DNA of 64,000 nucleotides from Isoperla grammatica (lineage: Eukaryota > Arthropoda > Insecta > Plecoptera > Perlodidae), in assembly GCA_945910005.1 (NCBI GenBank), contig OX246741.1, forward strand, positions 46,231,112 through 46,295,111, read 5' to 3'. The notes beneath the pieces were generated by a model. It made no database searches. It saw nothing but the letters and a program-made list of their open reading frames with translations, and had not been told where the DNA came from. The position numbers were made by a program, and so were the translations under genes. Positions 49,438-58,937 of this stretch are shown piece by piece. Position 1 is the stretch's first letter; every line of letters starts with the position of its first letter.

Positions 49438-52374
49438 TCACGTTTCTGGCCATGGTGCACGCCACTCTTCAGGGTCATACCACGGTTTAAGTCGAGACAC
49501 ATGTACGATATCCTCCGACCATTTATTATTCAATTTTAGTTTAATTCTATAGTTCAAGTCGGACAACTTTTCCACAATAGGGAAAGGGCCCAACCACCTA
49601 TGAATAAACTTTTCCACTTTGCCAACCTTACGAATTGGGAAATAAACTTTTACATAATCACCAACTGCAAAGTCAACATGTCTACGTCCTTTATCATATC
49701 GCAGCTTCTGCTTATTCTGTTCGATCTTTATCACATCCAGAACTTTCTGTCTGGCTTCTCGAAGCATAGCAATGCGTGCTGTACTATCCACTCCCAGTTG
49801 CAATTCCGGTTGAACCCCCGCATCGATAGGAAGGGTGGGCTCCCTCCCGTATACTAAATAAAATGGAGTACGTTTCGTTGTAGCCTGCACCGACACATTA
49901 TATGAAAACGTGCATAAAGCGACATATTCGTCCCAATTATCATGATGAGAGTTAACAAAGAATGACAAGAGAGTGCCTAAAGTCCCGTTAAAGTGTTCAT
50001 CCAAGCCATTCGTGCTAGGTCTGTACGAGGAGGTGTACATAGAACGAACCCCCAATCCGCGTACAATTTCTGAAACTAGACTTCCCCGAAAGACTGCTCC
50101 CCTATCACTCAGAATGACTCTCGGACAAGAGTGTTGACATATGACGTGTTCAACAATGAAGTTAGCGACATCATCAGCACCTCCCGAAGGAATAGCTTTA
50201 GCTATGGCCCATTTCGTAGCGTAATCCGTCGCTGTGACAATATATTTCATATGGTTCTTGGTGAGCTTGAGAGGGCCCATTAAATCCACCCCTATCATAT
50301 CGAATGGAGTGCCTACCGGGATTGGCTGCAACAACCCCGGCGGTTTGAGTCTAGGGCTTTTCTTCGATTGACAATCACCACAACTTTTCACGTAACTCGC
50401 AACCTCCGTACACATATTATCCCAGTAAAATCGTGCCTTCAACTTGGCATAAGTTTTCATAAAACCAAGATGACTACCCCCTCCCGGACTGTCATGGCAA
50501 TCATACAGCACTTCAACCTTCAAATTATCAGGAACAACAAGCAGCTTCGTCGGTCCGTTGGGGACAAAGTTCTTCTTGAAAAGCACCCCATTCTCTAGTA
50601 CGTAACTACGCGACTGACGCCGGACCCTAGAAGTAGCCTGATCGGGATCCAATATGGCGTCCATCAACTCAGCTAGCTTAGGATCCTGCCTCTGAGCGAT
50701 AGCCATCTCATCCATTTGAATCGGCAATGTCATAATTTCCATTGCTCCCTCGATATCCTCCGGCTCAGGACCCTTTTCAGGTAATAACCGTGACAAACAG
50801 TCCGCATCTAGATGTTGCTTGCCAGACTTATACACGATTTCCATCTCATAGTCCATCAGAAAGATAGTCCATCTGGCCAGCCGACCACTCCTTGCACTGC
50901 TCGTACGCAAGTAACACAGTCCACAATGATCTGTGACGACTTGGAATCGTCGACCATAAATAAAATGACGAAACTGCTTAAGGGCATAAATAACCCCTAA
51001 CAATTCGAGTTCGGAGACCCCATAGTTCGCTTCCGCAGCCGTAACACGGCGTGAGCTATAACTGATCGGGTGCCACTCCGACTCAAACTGCTGAAGAATA
51101 ATGGCCCCCAACCCCTCTCTTGATGCGTCTGTCCTTATCTGAGTAGGAGCATCGCCTGAATAGTGTCTTAACACAGGGGCTGAGACCAACTTCGATTGTA
51201 AAGTCCTAAACGCCGTCTCCTGCTCGTCATCCCAAGCGAACCGAACTTTTTTCTTAGTCAAATTCGTGAGGGGCGCACAAATACGGGCATAGTCCTGTAT
51301 AAACTTCCTGTAATATGAAGATAGCCCAATAAAAGATCTTACCTGTCTCACCGTTGTAGGGACTGGAAAATCCAGAACCGCCTGAACAGTGTCAGGGTTA
51401 GGAGAAACTCCCATAGCATTAACCACGTGGCCTAGGATCGGAATTTCCCCAAAATCGAAAGAACACTTTTCCGGATTCAACGTCATGTTAGCATTCCTGA
51501 ATCTCTCAAGGACTACCCTTAGTCTGTTTAAATGGTCATCAAAGCTCTCGCCCGGGACTAAGATGTCATCAAGATAGACTAGACAATGAGTATATAAGAG
51601 ACCCCTTAGCACTTTATCCATTGCGCTCTGGAATAGAGCTGGCGCCGTAGAGATTCCGAATGGCAGTCGCTCAAACGAGAACAAACCCACACAGGTAGAG
51701 AAACTACATATTTCCCTAGCCCGAGGCGTAAGTCCCAGCTGCCAAAACCCCGACTGGAGATCTAAAGAGGTGAATACAGTACAGCCATTAAGACAGGCTA
51801 ACAGACTGTCAGCATTAGCACTAGGGTAACTATAACCCTTAATCTGCAAATTGACCTTCCTGAAATCCACCACAAGTCGTAGTTTACCGTTCTTCTTTTT
51901 CACCAAGCAAATAGGGCTCGCCCACTCAGACATGGAGGGAGAGATGATACCAGCCCTAAGCATGTCATTAATGTGTTCAACAACGGCCTCCCTCTCTGCC
52001 GCACTCACACGATAGGGTTGCAAACGTACAGGCTTGGGATCTTTCAATTCAATATCACAATCTCCAATATTAGCCCTTCCAATCAACTCCGACGACCAGC
52101 CAAAAACATCATGAAATGACGTCAACAGTTCTATCAACTTGTCACGTTCAATGTCCGGCATGTCCCCATTCACATTAAGTGATGCAATATCAGCCGGAAC
52201 ATTCCGTTGAGACAGCCGAGTGCGCCTGTCGTAATTCATAACATCGGTTTCTATAGTCAGCATATCGGCGGCACTCGTCTCCAGGTTGTCTACGCTCGTT
52301 ATCTGCTGAGGCAAAATGGCCGTTACACTCGCATCACATGAGTCTGGGACCTCCAGCGTATGTTCCTTATTCAT
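49438..52374 (-). CDS. Gypsy pol: reverse transcriptase, RNase H, integrase
   Basis: The frame gives 978 residues. The reverse transcriptase has LRLVVDFRKVN, TSLDLQSGFWQL, LPFGISTAPALFQ and the catalytic YLDD at 267-270. RNase H has IRTDASREGLGAIILQQ, SELELLGVIYALKQFRHFIY and VTDHCGL. Integrase has an HHCC zinc site (H-x-x..HLGF, CGDCQ) and a DDE core (GVDLMGPL; LSDRGAVF with Asp near 757; a Glu in NGLDEHFNGTL). It ends with a GPF/Y-like module (RWLGPFPIVEKL) and no chromodomain. The canonical YHPQTNG appears as YRPSTNG. The frame is in phase with the protease frame, separated by one TAG and 24 bases. Confidence 0.95.
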   Translation of the reverse strand: MNKEHTLEVPDSCDASVTAILPQQITSVDNLETSAADMLTIETDVMNYDRRTRLSQRNVPADIASLNVNGDMPDIERDKLIELLTSFHDVFGWSSELIGRANIGDCDIELKDPKPVRLQPYRVSAAEREAVVEHINDMLRAGIISPSMSEWASPICLVKKKNGKLRLVVDFRKVNLQIKGYSYPSANADSLLACLNGCTVFTSLDLQSGFWQLGLTPRAREICSFSTCVGLFSFERLPFGISTAPALFQSAMDKVLRGLLYTHCLVYLDDILVPGESFDDHLNRLRVVLERFRNANMTLNPEKCSFDFGEIPILGHVVNAMGVSPNPDTVQAVLDFPVPTTVRQVRSFIGLSSYYRKFIQDYARICAPLTNLTKKKVRFAWDDEQETAFRTLQSKLVSAPVLRHYSGDAPTQIRTDASREGLGAIILQQFESEWHPISYSSRRVTAAEANYGVSELELLGVIYALKQFRHFIYGRRFQVVTDHCGLCYLRTSSARSGRLARWTIFLMDYEMEIVYKSGKQHLDADCLSRLLPEKGPEPEDIEGAMEIMTLPIQMDEMAIAQRQDPKLAELMDAILDPDQATSRVRRQSRSYVLENGVLFKKNFVPNGPTKLLVVPDNLKVEVLYDCHDSPGGGSHLGFMKTYAKLKARFYWDNMCTEVASYVKSCGDCQSKKSPRLKPPGLLQPIPVGTPFDMIGVDLMGPLKLTKNHMKYIVTATDYATKWAIAKAIPSGGADDVANFIVEHVICQHSCPRVILSDRGAVFRGSLVSEIVRGLGVRSMYTSSYRPSTNGLDEHFNGTLGTLLSFFVNSHHDNWDEYVALCTFSYNVSVQATTKRTPFYLVYGREPTLPIDAGVQPELQLGVDSTARIAMLREARQKVLDVIKIEQNKQKLRYDKGRRHVDFAVGDYVKVYFPIRKVGKVEKFIHRWLGPFPIVEKLSDLNYRIKLKLNNKWSEDIVHVSRLKPWYDPEEWRAPWPET

Positions 52375-52398
52375 AGCAACTAATTCCGCGTCTTCAAC

Positions 52399-53484
52399 CT
52401 ACCCTAATACCGAACCCTTGTACACACATACTGGGAGGGATGAAAAATTAGCTACCGGTAAGACTCCACACATGGTAAATGACAGCATCATTGGGGGAAT
52501 AATCAACCCCTTACGTTCCATCCAAGTCACCTTAGGTTCAAAGACCCCGACCTCATACGGAAGACCTCCTTCTACTGTGAATTCAATCTGTCCCATCATG
52601 CCTGGATCAATAACCACTTCCTTGGCAGCCTTCAACAGCAAGGGTTCAGTCTCCGTGAGATCTATAGAGAATAAATAATCGTTTGAATCCCGCTCCCCCG
52701 AAAAGGCAAATAGTGGAGCCTGATTGACAACGTTTGGTATATCCAATCCACTAAAGTTGACAGTGACGTCAACATCCATTCCGTGTATTGACACGGTATC
52801 ATTAGAATAATCTATAATAACTTTATATTGGACACAAAAATCACAACCAAGCAAACATTTCACAGACAGACCCTCGACCGCAATAAAATCCATCGGGAAA
52901 ACAGCGCCTGCTATCATTAAATCAACACCACAGGCGCGACCAACTACCCTTAAAATTGAGTTATCCGCCGTACGCAACAACAACCCGTTTACCGGGCTTA
53001 ACTTCAAATGCCGGACCAAATCCGCGCTAATGCAGGAAACCCCTGCCCCCGAGTCAACTAAGGAAGAAAAAACGTCAACCCCCAAACTCACAGGAATCCT
53101 TAAAGATCCCAACGTACGATTCACCATAACATCAACTATCTGGGTAGCCGTCTTCACCTCACATTCAGCAACAATAACGCCCTCAGCCATCACCTCAGAA
53201 CTATCCTTATTATTCATAGCAATTACAACCTCCTCTTCAACCGCAACAATCTCCTCCTTAACAGTAATCTCTGGTTGTATATGATCAACAGTTTCCTGTA
53301 AAATAACAGCCATAATTCCCGGGATACGACGCAAAACTTGCGCCCTATGCCGGACAGCCGCCCTCCTAATAAAACACTTTCGCTTCTTGTGCCCCACACG
53401 AAAACACGAGAAACACGTACCCGTAAAACAGAAATCTTGAACACATTTCCCTTCATCATGCAAAGAGACCCTATCGTTAACCAC
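52399..53484 (-). CDS. Gypsy protease region with second zinc knuckle
   Basis: The frame gives 361 residues from the first ATG and is open further upstream, at least to 53580. That upstream part is in the -1 frame relative to gag. A second zinc knuckle, CFSCFRVGHKKRKC, lies near the start. The aspartic protease active site is VDSGAGVSCIS with Asp near residue 144. It is probably translated by -1 frameshifting from gag rather than from its own ATG (inference). It ends at TAG 52401-52399, with the next frame (pol) continuing in the same phase. Confidence 0.88.
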   Translation of the reverse strand: MVNDRVSLHDEGKCVQDFCFTGTCFSCFRVGHKKRKCFIRRAAVRHRAQVLRRIPGIMAVILQETVDHIQPEITVKEEIVAVEEEVVIAMNNKDSSEVMAEGVIVAECEVKTATQIVDVMVNRTLGSLRIPVSLGVDVFSSLVDSGAGVSCISADLVRHLKLSPVNGLLLRTADNSILRVVGRACGVDLMIAGAVFPMDFIAVEGLSVKCLLGCDFCVQYKVIIDYSNDTVSIHGMDVDVTVNFSGLDIPNVVNQAPLFAFSGERDSNDYLFSIDLTETEPLLLKAAKEVVIDPGMMGQIEFTVEGGLPYEVGVFEPKVTWMERKGLIIPPMMLSFTMCGVLPVANFSSLPVCVYKGSVLG

Positions 53485-53639
53485 CGGAGACGTCCCACAC
53501 CCCGGCGTGTAACTCAGTTTCCCGCAGGGGGGGTGGAATTTGGGGGTGGCTGTGACCCAGCTGCTGGGCCATTCTGCGCCTGCAGAGCCTTCAATTGAAA
53601 ACAGTCCCTCATAAAGTGGCCAGGCTTCTTACAGAAATA

Positions 53640-54863
53640 TCACACCACCCGTCCATCCACCCCACGTTGATTACCACGTGCATATCCACGCTGATAACCC
53701 CCATAACCTTGAAGCATACCCTGCTGTTGTTGGCAGTGATGTGCCTGTTGCTGTGCTTGTTGCTGTGGCTGCTGCTGCTGTTGCTGCTGCTGCAAACAAT
53801 ATCCACACTGCTGTCCACACCCCCCCGTCGGCTGAGGCGCACACATCGCCTGCTGCTCCCGAGGGCTGTTCTGCTCCTTATCCGCTATTTGCCTCTTCTC
53901 CAGCGAATCGACCTTGGCCATCAAGGCTGTCATCGCCTTCACCAACTCAGCAACAGCGCCATCTCCTGCAAACACAGGTCTACTCGACGTCCCCTGCCCC
54001 CTTGTATGCTCAACGTGGACAGGCGCAACCACCGACTGCTTATTCCCCCACTCGGCTGCACTCTTCCTGAACTCTTCGATATCACCAAGCTCATCTAAAA
54101 GTTTATCCACATTAACAAAAGTCATGTGCCGTATCGCCTCCGCCAAGTCAGGGCGCAACCCCCGAATAACCCATTGTACCCGCTCTCCGTTGGACATCGA
54201 AGGGTTCACTTTATTCATCAATTTAACCCTGGCAAAAGCGTAATCATACACACTTTCCCCCATGCGTTGAAGTCGTGCACACAACAACCCCATCCAATAT
54301 TGTATATCCCCCTTCTTGAATCCCCAAGTCTTAACGAAGTGGGTCTTTACATCTGACCAGAGCAATGGTTGAACAGTTCCGTCGTCTCGTACAAGAGCTT
54401 CCGCCAACCATCTCGCATCCAACGCCGAATACCAATCTGCCTGCCCTCCCGTCAAGTAGGACGGCAAAGCCTTCAATTTTTTATCATCCGACCACGAGTT
54501 CACATCACCAGCCCTATCAAAATCTGCAATCCATAATTCCGCATCATCCTCACCTGGCCGAAACTTATCTAAACGCACAAATACGCCCCCACCGCCCTGT
54601 GACTGAGTCATACTAGAAGTAATATGCTCCTCAACTCTCAAGTCTGCCTCGTCTTCAAAACTGTCCTCAGGAAGGGGTGTCAATAACGCCTTATCCGTTA
54701 GATCCCCACTGTCGAGTCTTTGTTGACGACGACGCCACTCTAACAACCTTTCCGCAGGAGAAAGCCTTTCACTAGTATTAGGCACACCCAAATTACGAAG
54801 AGACGCCCGTAACGCACGATCAGATGGAACCTCACTCATATGTGAAAAAAAAAACGGCAGCAA
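53640..54863 (-). CDS. Gypsy gag (capsid), stopped at the zinc knuckle
   Basis: The frame gives 407 residues. The middle (KLKALPSYLTGGQADWYSAL; GLLCARLQRMGESVYDYAFA; WVIRGLRPDLAEAIRHM) is a retrotransposon capsid domain. The C-terminal part has a long glutamine run (QQQQQQQQPQQQ) and an RG-rich stretch. The frame ends at TGA 53642-53640, exactly where the first cysteine of a CX2CX4HX4C knuckle would be. The remaining knuckle residues (FCKKPGHFMRDC) follow in the same frame, which stays open to a TGA at 53516-53514. A start a few codons in (MSEVPSD) is also possible. Either a Cys codon mutated to stop or the TGA is read through. Confidence 0.9.
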   Translation of the reverse strand: MLPFFFSHMSEVPSDRALRASLRNLGVPNTSERLSPAERLLEWRRRQQRLDSGDLTDKALLTPLPEDSFEDEADLRVEEHITSSMTQSQGGGGVFVRLDKFRPGEDDAELWIADFDRAGDVNSWSDDKKLKALPSYLTGGQADWYSALDARWLAEALVRDDGTVQPLLWSDVKTHFVKTWGFKKGDIQYWMGLLCARLQRMGESVYDYAFARVKLMNKVNPSMSNGERVQWVIRGLRPDLAEAIRHMTFVNVDKLLDELGDIEEFRKSAAEWGNKQSVVAPVHVEHTRGQGTSSRPVFAGDGAVAELVKAMTALMAKVDSLEKRQIADKEQNSPREQQAMCAPQPTGGCGQQCGYCLQQQQQQQQPQQQAQQQAHHCQQQQGMLQGYGGYQRGYARGNQRGVDGRVV

Positions 54864-55082
54864 GACAAACTAACCCTGCTTACAATACAACCCTGTAGAA
54901 GCAACACTCACCTCATCACACAACTTGCCTATCTTTGCAAAAACACAGAGTAGCCTACAAGTTGACCCACGCAACCTCGCAACACAGTCCGAAACACACA
55001 CACGTAACCCTTGCTAATAATCAAAAATTAAAATTTACGCCTGCCATGATCCATAATACCTACGGTATTACAACCCATACAA
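54864..55082 (-). other. Gypsy 5' leader
   Basis: This is the short untranslated leader between primer-binding site and gag. No features beyond an AT-rich composition. Confidence 0.6.
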
Positions 55083-55100
55083 AACCGGCGACCTCCACCA
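55083..55100 (-). other. tRNA primer-binding site
   Basis: Directly after the 5' LTR the minus strand reads TGGTGGAGGTCGCCGG, starting with the TGG that pairs to a tRNA CCA end. The matching tRNA was not identified. Confidence 0.6.
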
Positions 55101-55654
55101 TGTGAAGAAATAGGGTTGGACTGAGCCCTGCTAGCATGGGGTGCGTAGTCAATGTTTTTGCTTTGCAGCTCAGTCCTTTCCTAGTTCTGACCAGGACCAG
55201 ATTTGTAGGGATGGATCATGCGGAAATTACAAAGAAATACACTAAATTCAATTAGCAAGGGTTACGTATATTTGTTATCAAATGTACCCTATTTGTCTTG
55301 AACCAACGATAACGTTGTGAGCGCGAGTGCGTGGTCAACAACCGTTTTCCTACCCTTTTTCTCAGCGGCCTGGCACAGTGACTGGGTCAATCCTCCGATC
55401 CGTCTTTCCTTGGTTTGATCCCTGTCGGCCGTTATCCGTCTTCTTGACGCGAACGAAATGTCCCGAGCCCGTCAACCACCACACGTCTAGCTTCTTCTTC
55501 CTCTCTTCCCTGGTCACCCAAACTCCAACATCAACAACCTTCCTTTCTCTCTCTCCTCCATTGTTTTGGACCCACCGCCTGGCCAAGCGTGATTTAAAAT
55601 AAACATTAAGAATCCAAATAAACAACACACCATGACCTGGTCCCATTCTTCACA
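55101..55654 (-). repeat. 5' LTR of the gypsy element
   Basis: This is the copy next to the primer-binding site, hence 5' for the minus-strand element. It is identical to the 3' LTR except at 55151. Confidence 0.95.
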
Positions 55655-55756
55655 ATACATCACTTTCCTTGTATCAGCAATCAACCAATCATAAAATAAT
55701 AAATAAAATAACGCTTATTTGGAAATAATCATATCCAAAATCATATAAAATCGAAA

Positions 55757-56010
55757 AGACCATTTCAAAAACTATCTAGGACCCCTTTGTATGATTATCA
55801 TCACGGTCCTCTACATCTTTATTAGCAACAATGAACAACAATTAAAAACATTAAATCAAGGTTAGTAGAAAATGATCTTGTGTACATCAATGAACCTTCA
55901 TAAAACATTTGAAAACTGATTTTTAATTGTTGTGTATTGTTGTTCTTGAAGACATAGAAGACCGTGATGATACTCATACAAAGGGTCCTAGATAGTTTTT
56001 GAAATGGTCT
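55757..56010. mobile_element. Foldback MITE, 254 bp
   Basis: agaccatttcaaaaactatc then taggacccctttgtatgat at the left is reverse-complemented at 55960-56010 (atcatacaaagggtccta then gatagtttttgaaatggtct), with a few mismatches over about 60 bp. Inner words (atagaagaccgtgatgatac) resemble agagggccgtgattag in the foldback elements of the protease intron, suggesting one family. Flanking duplications were not resolved. Confidence 0.75.
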
Positions 56011-57757
56011 ATTAATGTCTAGTACGCCTAATAATTAATTTTGAAGCCCAATTACTATTAAAAACAATAATTTAAAACCTATTTTTATAGAATATCAGTA
56101 AATATTGGGTGTTGTTATTCATATAAAGCAGACTTAACGGCTTGAGTAAAAAGTTTGACAAGGTTAGTTGACTGACCTTGAAATTTGATTGTTTCGTCTA
56201 GGAGGCGGTGGCAAAGTCCAAGGAGGTTATATGCAAAGTCATTCATATAAGCAGTGATTTACAAGGATTGTGACGTCACATACTGTTTAAAAATAATAGT
56301 GCGGGAAATAGATAATCAAAATCTTTGAACATTTATAGAAGTATAATGAGTTAATTTTAAAACTTTTAAATTAGATTTCTGATGTCTTCAGATGAATAAC
56401 AATATATTCCACGTACTTTCAGAGCTGTAGAAAATTCATGCACATTCCCTATTCAAGAATGTGCATTTCAAATTTTTTTCTAATTTTCATAGCTGTTATA
56501 CTCCCCGATATTGTTAAATGCAGTGCAATTTGCGTTGCTAAGAATTTTCGTTGTCATTCTGTCTAAAGTTTTCGCGGCGGTCCACCACCGTTACTAACAG
56601 TTATTGAGTGTAACTTTGTAACTTTTCAAACGATTTTGCCTTAAAACTTTACACCTTCAATCCACATCGAGGCTTGTGGATGGTCTAAATTTCAAGTTGA
56701 TCGGACTTTCCGTTCGACCGCTATCGACAGACATAAAAACAAAACAAAAAACAAACAGAATGAAGTGTCATAAGAGTCTTGTACAAAAAAAACAAAAAAA
56801 CAGAACGAAGTGCCATAAGAATCTCGTGGAAACGCTCGCTTCGCTCGCTTAATAAAGTCCGAGTATCCAAGAAATAGGATATTCTCAATAATGGATTGAA
56901 ATGTGACATTTGTGAAACTATACATACGGGCATTGACAAAATGACGGCATTTCAAAGTATTTTTGAGATAACTCTTCCTAACCCTACTATCAGACAGGGT
57001 CATATTTGCCTCCAAATTATGCAGGGCAGCCTGTGTTGGAGTTTAATCCGGGTCATTTTAACATGGGGTTAGCGAGAGTGAAGGAGAGTTAAATAAATGT
57101 ACAGGAATGACGCCCAAGGTCCGTAAACATGTCACGCTCACTTATCAACGAGTCACACAGAGCGCTTTCCTCGTTATGAATGCACACTCTTTATAATATA
57201 TAAAAGTCAATGAGAGAAGGGTTATAATTTAACATTTTAAACGATATTCTATTAAATTTTACACTGCTGGTAGTCTCATATTTTTAGCCATTAGTCTTCT
57301 TAATATAAAGAGAGACTGAAAAGTATACAATTAAATAAGATCATGCTTCGATTTAAGAAAACATATTATTCAATATAACAAACGCCTATTCGTTTTTTTT
57401 AGACGTTTTTACATTCTTTGTGTATTTCTTAACAAAAGGCAGCCGCACATTTGATAATTAATCGTACAACAAAGTCCTATCCTCCAATATATGCCTAATA
57501 TAACTTTCCAATCAACATAACAAGATCGTTTTTCATTAATTATGAAATGAAGAAACAAATTATTTGTCAAATAAAAACGTAAACGGCTGTGATCCCTCAA
57601 CTTTTCACACTTCCTTCCACAAACGTTATAATCAGTGTGGACAAAGACATCAAGCTTCCTTTGTCCTCTCTTTCATTTGTTGTGGTCTCCAATAGCACAA
57701 TTGTATAAATATAAACAATGTTACACAATTATATCAACATTCATGTAAGATGCTACT
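56011..57757. other. AT-rich spacer
   Basis: No supported gene. It includes the dispersed-repeat end at 56811-56855 (see 46725). A phrase near 56580-56720 (ggcggtccaccaccgtta; gttgatcggactttccgttc) looks like part of the same repeat family. Just before exon copy C (57590-57757) it becomes similar to the 3' flank of the protease gene. Confidence 0.55.
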
Positions 57758-58072
57758 TTAATTAATTTCCACAACACATTCCATCTGCCAGTAGGCAAAG
57801 AATACAGAGAAAACATATACGACGGCCAGATAGCCGTTTTGCTTAGAACCAGCACTCTTAGGATTACTAGGAGATGCTCGAGGTTTCAGATGAGGCTTCC
57901 AAGTTGGTTTCGTAGGAGGGTTTCCACTTCCCCAAATCACTTTCCTTATCCAGGGTCGATAGAAGTCGACTCGGGTCCACACGCCGGGGGTGTCCTTCTG
58001 CGCACAGCCTTCCCCCCATGATGTCACACCCCACTGTTGCCCGTTACACATGAGCGGGCCCCCGCTGTCACC
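57758..58072 (-). pseudogene. Orphan copy C of protease exon 6, intact frame
   Basis: After a ctgtgcag acceptor the frame reads [40 protein letters not shown] and a tail close to the real one ([40 protein letters not shown]) to a stop. The frame is intact, so it could be a usable terminal exon. No matching exons 1-5 are found between it and the right edge, 5.9 kb away. It may belong to a gene continuing beyond the window; otherwise it is a duplicated exon fragment. Confidence 0.75.
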
Positions 58073-58937
58073 CTGCACAGACACACAGCCCTCTTAACTC
58101 CCGGCCCATGAGCGGGCCCCCGCTGTCACCCTGCACAGACACACAGCCCTCTTAATTCCCGCGTGACGTCACACCCCACTGTTGCCCGTAACACATGAGC
58201 GGGCCCCCGCTGTCACCCTGCACAGACACACAGCCCTCTTAATTCCCGCGTGACGTCACACCCCACTGTTGCCCGTAACACATGAGCGGGCCCCCGCTGT
58301 CACCCTGCACAGACACACAGCTCTCTTAGTTCCCGCGTGACGTCACACCCCACTGTTGCCCGTAACACATGAGCGGGCCCCCGCTGTCACCCTGCACGGA
58401 CACACAGCCCTCTTAGTTCCCGCGTGACGTCACACCCCACTGTTGCCCGTTACACATGAGCGGGCCCCCGCTGTCACCCTGCACAGACACACAGCCCTCT
58501 TAGTTCCCGCGTGACGTCACAGCCCACTGTTGCCCGTTACACATGAGCGGGCCCCCTCTGTCACCCTGCACAGACACACAGCCCTCTTAGTTCCCGCGTG
58601 ACGTCACACCCCACTGTTGCCCGTTACACATGAGCGGACCCCCGCTGTCACCCTGCACAGACACACAGCCCTCTTAATTCCCGTGTGACGTCACACCCCA
58701 CTGTTGCCCGTTATACATGAGCGGGACCCGCTGTCACCCTGCACAGACACACAGCCCTCTTAGTACCCGCGTGACGTCACACCCCACTGTTCCCCGTTAC
58801 ACATGAGCGGGCCCCCGCTGTCACCCTGCACAGACACACAGCCCTCTTAGTTCCCGCGTGACGTCACACCCCACTGTTGCCCGTTACACATGAGCGGGCC
58901 CCCGCTGTCACCCTACACGGACACACAGCCCTCTTAA
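58073..58937 (-). repeat. 87-bp splice-acceptor/GDSGGP minisatellite (array C)
   Basis: About 10 units stand directly before orphan exon C. The first is shortened (ctcttaactcccggcccatg). Units here are nearly uniform and mostly carry gtgacgtcac. The array ends at ccctcttaaccctcttaagc. Confidence 0.93.

Larger units (their letters stand above)
47061..55654 (-). mobile_element. Ty3/gypsy LTR retrotransposon, 8.6 kb, very young
   Basis: Two 554-bp LTRs (47061-47614 and 55101-55654) flank a gag-pro-pol interior read on the minus strand. The LTRs differ at one position (47111 against 55151). The target-site duplication is atac (47057-47060 and 55655-55658). LTR ends are TGTGAAGAA and TTCTTCACA. 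Protease, reverse transcriptase, RNase H, integrase order places it with Ty3/gypsy. No envelope-like frame and no chromodomain are recognised. The interior has a stop inside the gag zinc knuckle, a frame change to protease and a stop before reverse transcriptase, described in separate entries. Confidence 0.95.

Noticed and set aside
53595..54243. Plus-strand frames of 109-167 codons opposite gag
   Set aside because: They are shadows of the gag frame, with Leu runs coming from the antisense of the glutamine tract.
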